From Paracoccaceae bacterium (GTDB taxonomy: Bacteria; Pseudomonadota; Alphaproteobacteria; Rhodobacterales; Rhodobacteraceae): a stretch of 7,937 bases of DNA. Position 1 is the stretch's first letter. Each line of letters opens with the position of its first letter. Under the pieces are notes generated by a model. The model saw nothing but the letters and a program-made list of their open reading frames with translations. It did no database searches and was not told the DNA's origin. Where the stretch lies: assembly GCA_026984895.1 (NCBI GenBank), contig JALSRF010000434.1, positions 1 through 7,937 of the forward strand, written 5' to 3'. Both the position numbers and the translations under genes were made by a program. Positions 5,216-7,937 of the stretch are shown here, one piece after another.

Positions 5216-6388
5216 TCAGATCGGGATGTATTCCACCTGTTCGCCCGCGCCCCGGGCCCGGTCTCCTGCCGGGCGCACCAGAAGTGCGTTCGCCTGGGCA
5301 AGGACGCTCAGCAAGGCGCTGTCCTGGCGCTCGAACGCCCGGATCCCGTCCGCGTCCACGCGCGCGCGCATATAGTGTTCGCGCCGTCCGTTCGGGGCGA
5401 TGTCGTGGGCCAGCGGCGCCCGCGCCCTTGGGGCCGGGGCCTTTTCCAGACCCTGCATCGCGCGCAGCGCCGGCACCATGTAGACATGCCCGCACACCAT
5501 CGCCGAAACCGGGTTTCCGGGCAGGCCCAGCATCACCGCGCCGCCGATGCGTCCGGCCATCAGCGGCTTGCCCGGCCGCATCGCCACCTTGTAAAAGGCG
5601 CGCTCCAGCCCGAGTTCGCCGGCCACCGGCCCGACAAGGTCGTGCGCGCCCACCGATGCGCCACCGATCGTCACCAGCAGATCGGCGCCTTCGGCCAGTT
5701 CGAAGGCGGCGCGCAGCGAGGCCCGGGTGTCACGGGCGATCGGCAGCATGCGCGCCCGCGCCCCCGCGGCCTCGGCCAGGGCCTTCAGTCCGAAGCCGTT
5801 GGAGGCGATGATCTGGTCGGGGCCGGGGGTTTCGCCGGGCATCACCAGTTCGTCCCCGGTGGCCAGCAGCGCCACCTCCGGGCGGCGCCGGACGCGCAGG
5901 CGGCCAATGTTCATGGCGGCCAGCAGCGCCAGGTCCGCCGGTGCCAGGCGGCGCGGGGCCTGAATCCGGTCACCCACCCTGAAGTCGGCCCCCGCGGGCC
6001 GGATGTAGTCGGGGCCGTCGAGGGGCTCCACGAGGGTGATTTGGTCGCCCTCGCGCCGGACGTTTTCCTGGATCACCACCCGCGCCGCCCCCGCGGGCAC
6101 CGGCGCCCCGGTAAAGATGCGGACCGCCTCGCCCGGTCCCGGACCGCCGGCATGCCCGTGTCCGGCGGCGGCCTCGCCGACCACGCGAAGCCGTGCCCCC
6201 TGGCGCGCGTCCTCGTCGCGGATGGCATAGCCGTCCATCGCCGAGGCCGCGAAGGGCGGCTGATCCCGGGTTGCGCGCGCATCTTCGGCCAGCACCCGCC
6301 CGGCGGCCTCCTCAAGTGCGACGACTTCGGTTTCCAACGGCGCCACCAGCCCCAGGACCCGGGCCAGCGCCTCGCTTACGCTCAACAT
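5216..6388 (-). CDS. moeA: Molybdopterin molybdenumtransferase MoeA
   Basis: Inserts molybdate into adenylylated molybdopterin, the last step in making the active molybdenum cofactor. The 390 residues are close to the usual 400. Motifs in order: PPFAASAMDGYAI (45-56), FTGAPVPAGA (92-101), YIRPAGADF (128-136), ATGDEL (176-181), TIGGASVGAHDLV (240-252), VAMRPGKP (268-275) and GLPGNPVSA (288-296). By alignment from memory, Asp52, Asp135, Glu180, Asp220, Asp250, Lys267, Pro290 and Pro293 fall at a near-constant offset from residues important in E. coli MoeA. Arg271 replaces one conserved lysine, and Ala248 stands where Asp or Glu is common. The ATG at 6388 lies 3 nt after the moaC stop, with GAGG (6400-6397) 8 nt upstream inside the moaC end. 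The coupling suggests coordinated translation with moaC. Confidence 0.96.
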   Translation of the reverse strand: MLSVSEALARVLGLVAPLETEVVALEEAAGRVLAEDARATRDQPPFAASAMDGYAIRDEDARQGARLRVVGEAAAGHGHAGGPGPGEAVRIFTGAPVPAGAARVVIQENVRREGDQITLVEPLDGPDYIRPAGADFRVGDRIQAPRRLAPADLALLAAMNIGRLRVRRRPEVALLATGDELVMPGETPGPDQIIASNGFGLKALAEAAGARARMLPIARDTRASLRAAFELAEGADLLVTIGGASVGAHDLVGPVAGELGLERAFYKVAMRPGKPLMAGRIGGAVMLGLPGNPVSAMVCGHVYMVPALRAMQGLEKAPAPRARAPLAHDIAPNGRREHYMRARVDADGIRAFERQDSALLSVLAQANALLVRPAGDRARGAGEQVEYIPI

Positions 6389-6391
6389 CAG

Positions 6392-6865
6392 CTATGCCTC
6401 GTAACGGCCTGATTTGCCGCCATCTTTCAGAATCAGGCGGATCGATCCGATGGCCATGTCCCTTTGCACCGCCTTGACCATGTCATAGACCGTCAGGCAG
6501 GCGACCGAAACCGCGGTCAGCGCCTCCATCTCGACGCCGGTCTTGCCGCTTGTGCGGACCGTGGCGGTGATCTCGATGCCGGGCAGGCTGGCGTCCGGCT
6601 CCAGTTCCAGCGCAACCTTGGTGATCGGCAGCGGGTGGCACAGCGGGATCAGTTCCGAGGTGCGCTTGGCCGCCATGATCCCGGCGAGGCGCGCCACGCC
6701 CAGGACATCGCCTTTTCTGGCGGAACCTTCGGTAATCATGTCAAGGGTTTGCCTGGACATCTTGATGTGGCCGCGGGCGGTGGCGATCCGCGCGGTTTCG
6801 GGTTTTTGCGACACGTCCACCATATGCGCGTCGCCCTTGCTGTCGAAATGGGTAAGGCCGCTCAT
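6392..6865 (-). CDS. moaC: Cyclic pyranopterin monophosphate synthase MoaC
   Basis: Converts the MoaA product 3',8-cyclo-7,8-dihydro-GTP to cyclic pyranopterin monophosphate in early molybdenum-cofactor synthesis; a cytoplasmic hexamer in known relatives. The 157 residues match the family length. Visible are the MSGLTHFD start, MVDVSQKPETARIA (15-28), CHPLP (76-80), TSGKTGVEMEALTAVSVA (105-122), YDMVKA (127-132) and the C-terminal KDGGKSG (147-153). Lys51, His77, Asp128 and Lys131 coincide in number with the key residues I recall for the E. coli enzyme. The ATG at 6865 is 3 nt after the trpC stop, with GGAG (6877-6874) 8 nt upstream within trpC. It sits between trpC and moeA in a tight same-strand unit; no other moa gene is in the window. 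Confidence 0.97.
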   Translation of the reverse strand: MSGLTHFDSKGDAHMVDVSQKPETARIATARGHIKMSRQTLDMITEGSARKGDVLGVARLAGIMAAKRTSELIPLCHPLPITKVALELEPDASLPGIEITATVRTSGKTGVEMEALTAVSVACLTVYDMVKAVQRDMAIGSIRLILKDGGKSGRYEA

Positions 6866-6868
6866 CTG

Positions 6869-7678
6869 TCAGGCTCCGGTTTCGGTCAGCGGGTTGGCCA
6901 GCAACTGCCGGGTGGCGGCGGTGACATCGGGCGCGCGCATCAGGCTTTCGCCCACAAGGAAACAGCGTGCGCCGTAGCGCGCCAGATCGGCCAGGTCCTG
7001 CGCCCCGGACAACCCGCTTTCGGAAATCAGCGTGCGCTCCTCGCCGGCCAGACGGGCCAGGCGGCGGGTGGTATCCAGCGACGTCTCGAAGGTGCTCAGA
7101 TCGCGGTTGTTGATGCCCAGAAGCGGCGATTTCAGGATGCTGGCGCGTTCCAGTTCGGCCTGGTCGTGGACTTCCACCAGCACGTCCATTCCCCAGCCTT
7201 GCGCGGCGTCCTCAAGTTCGCGCGCCTGGCTGTCGCTGACCGCGGCCATGATCACCAGGATGCAATCCGCCCCCAGCGCGCGGGATTGCGCAACCTGGTA
7301 GGGATCGAACAGGAAATCCTTGCGCAGCACCGGCAGATCGCAGGCCGCGCGCGCCGCGCCCAGGTATTCGGGCGCGCCCTGAAACGAGGGCGCGTCGGTC
7401 AGGACCGAAAGGCAGGTGGCGCCGCCCTGCGCATAGGCCTGCGCCAGTTGCGCCGGGTCGAAATCTTCCCGGATCAGCCCCTTCGAGGGGCTGGCCTTCT
7501 TGATTTCGGCAATCAACCCGTAGCCGTGGCGGGCGGCCGATTGCAGCGCGGCGGCAAAACCGCGCGTGGGCCCGGCGTCGCGCGCGCGGGCCTGGATTTC
7601 CTCGGGCGGGTGGGCGGCCCTGGCGGCGGCCACCTCTTCCAGCTTGTAGGCTCGGATCCGGTTCAGAATATCGCTCAT
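6869..7678 (-). CDS. trpC: Indole-3-glycerol-phosphate synthase TrpC
   Basis: Closes the indole ring from CdRP (1-(2-carboxyphenylamino)-1-deoxyribulose 5-phosphate), the fourth step of tryptophan synthesis; cytoplasmic (beta/alpha)8 barrel. The 269 residues are the normal size of the monofunctional enzyme; no TrpF domain is fused. Motifs: LIAEIKKASPSKG (55-67), LRKDFLFDPYQV (118-129), VLVEVHD (166-172), LLGINNRDLSTFE (186-198), LISESGL (217-223) and FLVGESLM (240-247). Glu58, Lys60, Lys120, Glu169, Asn190, Glu220 and Ser221 fit the family's active-site positions. The ATG at 7678 (MSDILNRI) is chosen because homologues start here; the frame stays open to 7924, but that extension is Pro/Arg-rich and not protein-like. 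There is no Shine-Dalgarno sequence upstream. moaC follows after 3 nt. The usual upstream partner trpD is not found in the 259 bases that remain. Confidence 0.97.
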   Translation of the reverse strand: MSDILNRIRAYKLEEVAAARAAHPPEEIQARARDAGPTRGFAAALQSAARHGYGLIAEIKKASPSKGLIREDFDPAQLAQAYAQGGATCLSVLTDAPSFQGAPEYLGAARAACDLPVLRKDFLFDPYQVAQSRALGADCILVIMAAVSDSQARELEDAAQGWGMDVLVEVHDQAELERASILKSPLLGINNRDLSTFETSLDTTRRLARLAGEERTLISESGLSGAQDLADLARYGARCFLVGESLMRAPDVTAATRQLLANPLTETGA

Positions 7679-7684
7679 GGGCGT

Positions 7685-7713
7685 TGAATAGCCCAGTGTG
7701 CCGGCAATTGAAA
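7685..7713 (-). promoter_or_regulatory. Weak candidate trpC promoter, possibly leaderless
   Basis: TTTCAA (7713-7708), a 17-bp spacer, then TATTCA (7690-7685). Each hexamer matches consensus at only about three positions, but it is the only AT-leaning pair before trpC. Initiation about 7 nt past the -10 would fall on or near the ATG at 7678, in line with the missing ribosome-binding site. If trpC is instead transcribed from further upstream with trpD, this site is chance. Confidence 0.22.
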
Positions 7714-7718
7714 GGTCG

Positions 7719-7735
7719 GCCGGCGAAAGGCCGGC
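7719..7735 (-). terminator. Short stem-loop upstream of trpC
   Basis: On the minus strand GCCGGC-CTTTC-GCCGGC forms a 6-bp all-GC stem with a 5-nt loop, followed by CGACCTTTC. It lies 41 bases upstream of the trpC start. It could end transcription from an upstream gene outside the window, but the U-tract is poor and GCCGGC is self-complementary and frequent in this DNA. Confidence 0.2.
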
Positions 7736-7841
7736 GGAGGCGACAGCGGCGCCGTGAAAAGGGCCTGATCCCGCCGCCCGAAACCGCCGGCGCGCAATGG
7801 CGGCAGGGAGGGCGGCCCCCGGTGGAAGGCAGGGGCAGGCG

Positions 7842-7937
7842 GGCGAGGCGGTGGCGGGGGGCACCCTGGCGAGGCGGTGGCGCGTGCCCGGTCGCGGCAT
7901 CGGGCGCGGTATCGGTCGCGGCACCGGGCAGGCGGCA
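7842..7937. repeat. Direct and 12-bp tandem repeats at the window end
   Basis: GGCGAGGCGGTGGCG occurs exactly at 7842-7856 and 7868-7882, a 26-bp offset. Next comes a 12-bp tandem array: GGTCGCGGCATC (7890-7901), GGGCGCGGTATC (7902-7913), GGTCGCGGCACC (7914-7925), and a diverged GGGCAGGCGGCA cut by the window edge. A 12-bp unit keeps frame, so a repetitive peptide such as PRPIPRPMPRPG or AATDTAPDAATG on the minus strand is formally possible, for instance as the tail of an upstream gene. I see no other sign of coding in 7679-7937. Confidence 0.65.

Noticed and set aside
4937..6412. A 491-residue plus-strand frame across the repeat array and moeA
   Set aside because: It is antisense to an unmistakable MoeA and its N-terminus is just the translated tandem array.
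6464..7687. A 407-residue plus-strand frame opposite moaC and trpC
   Set aside because: It is antisense to two well-matched enzymes and has a low-complexity Arg/Gly/Gln/His composition.
7679..7937. Tryptophan attenuator leader upstream of trpC
   Set aside because: I found no short frame with tandem Trp codons on the minus strand and no ordered set of alternative hairpins ending in a T-tract.

Overview
The window looks like a chromosomal segment of a high-GC alphaproteobacterium, most likely from the Rhodobacterales (Rhodobacter/Paracoccus group). The evidence is a GTTC-N7-GTTC LexA operator, which is the alphaproteobacterial SOS box; a ComEC that lacks the C-terminal metallo-beta-lactamase domain; and the gene neighbourhood trpC-moaC-moeA-lexA-comEC-gltX, which I recall as conserved in alphaproteobacteria. 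Genus-level placement is inference.

Layout, left to right. A 3'-truncated gltX (glutamyl-tRNA synthetase) runs leftward out of the window from 990. It is divergent from comEC (1067-3166, +), and the short spacer between them holds a near-match to the CtrA cell-cycle regulator site. comEC converges on lexA (4124-4861, -) across an unusually long gene-poor stretch (3167-4123). That stretch contains a GGGCC run, a nested inverted-repeat element, a 13-bp minisatellite, two G-quadruplex-type motifs, an 11-bp repeat and a possible frameshifted gene remnant. lexA has a well-formed promoter (TTGACA-N17-TAGAAC) overlapped by three GTTC half-sites at 11-bp spacing, the signature of LexA autoregulation. 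Upstream of that promoter lies a 7-unit array of 12/13-bp near-palindromes (4981-5068). To the right, moeA, moaC and trpC are all on the minus strand with 3-nt gaps and form a transcription unit read trpC -> moaC -> moeA. The last 259 bases, upstream of trpC, show no recognisable gene (no trpD end) and consist of direct and tandem repeats.

Functionally the genes are core housekeeping: tRNA charging, DNA uptake, SOS control, late and early molybdenum-cofactor synthesis, and tryptophan synthesis. I see no new multi-gene system. What stands out is the non-coding DNA: each of the three longer spacers carries its own unrelated short tandem array with an 11-13 bp period, inside an otherwise compact, conserved gene cluster. 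The lexA control region and the nested inverted repeat at 3521-3568 are the best candidates for unrecognised function.
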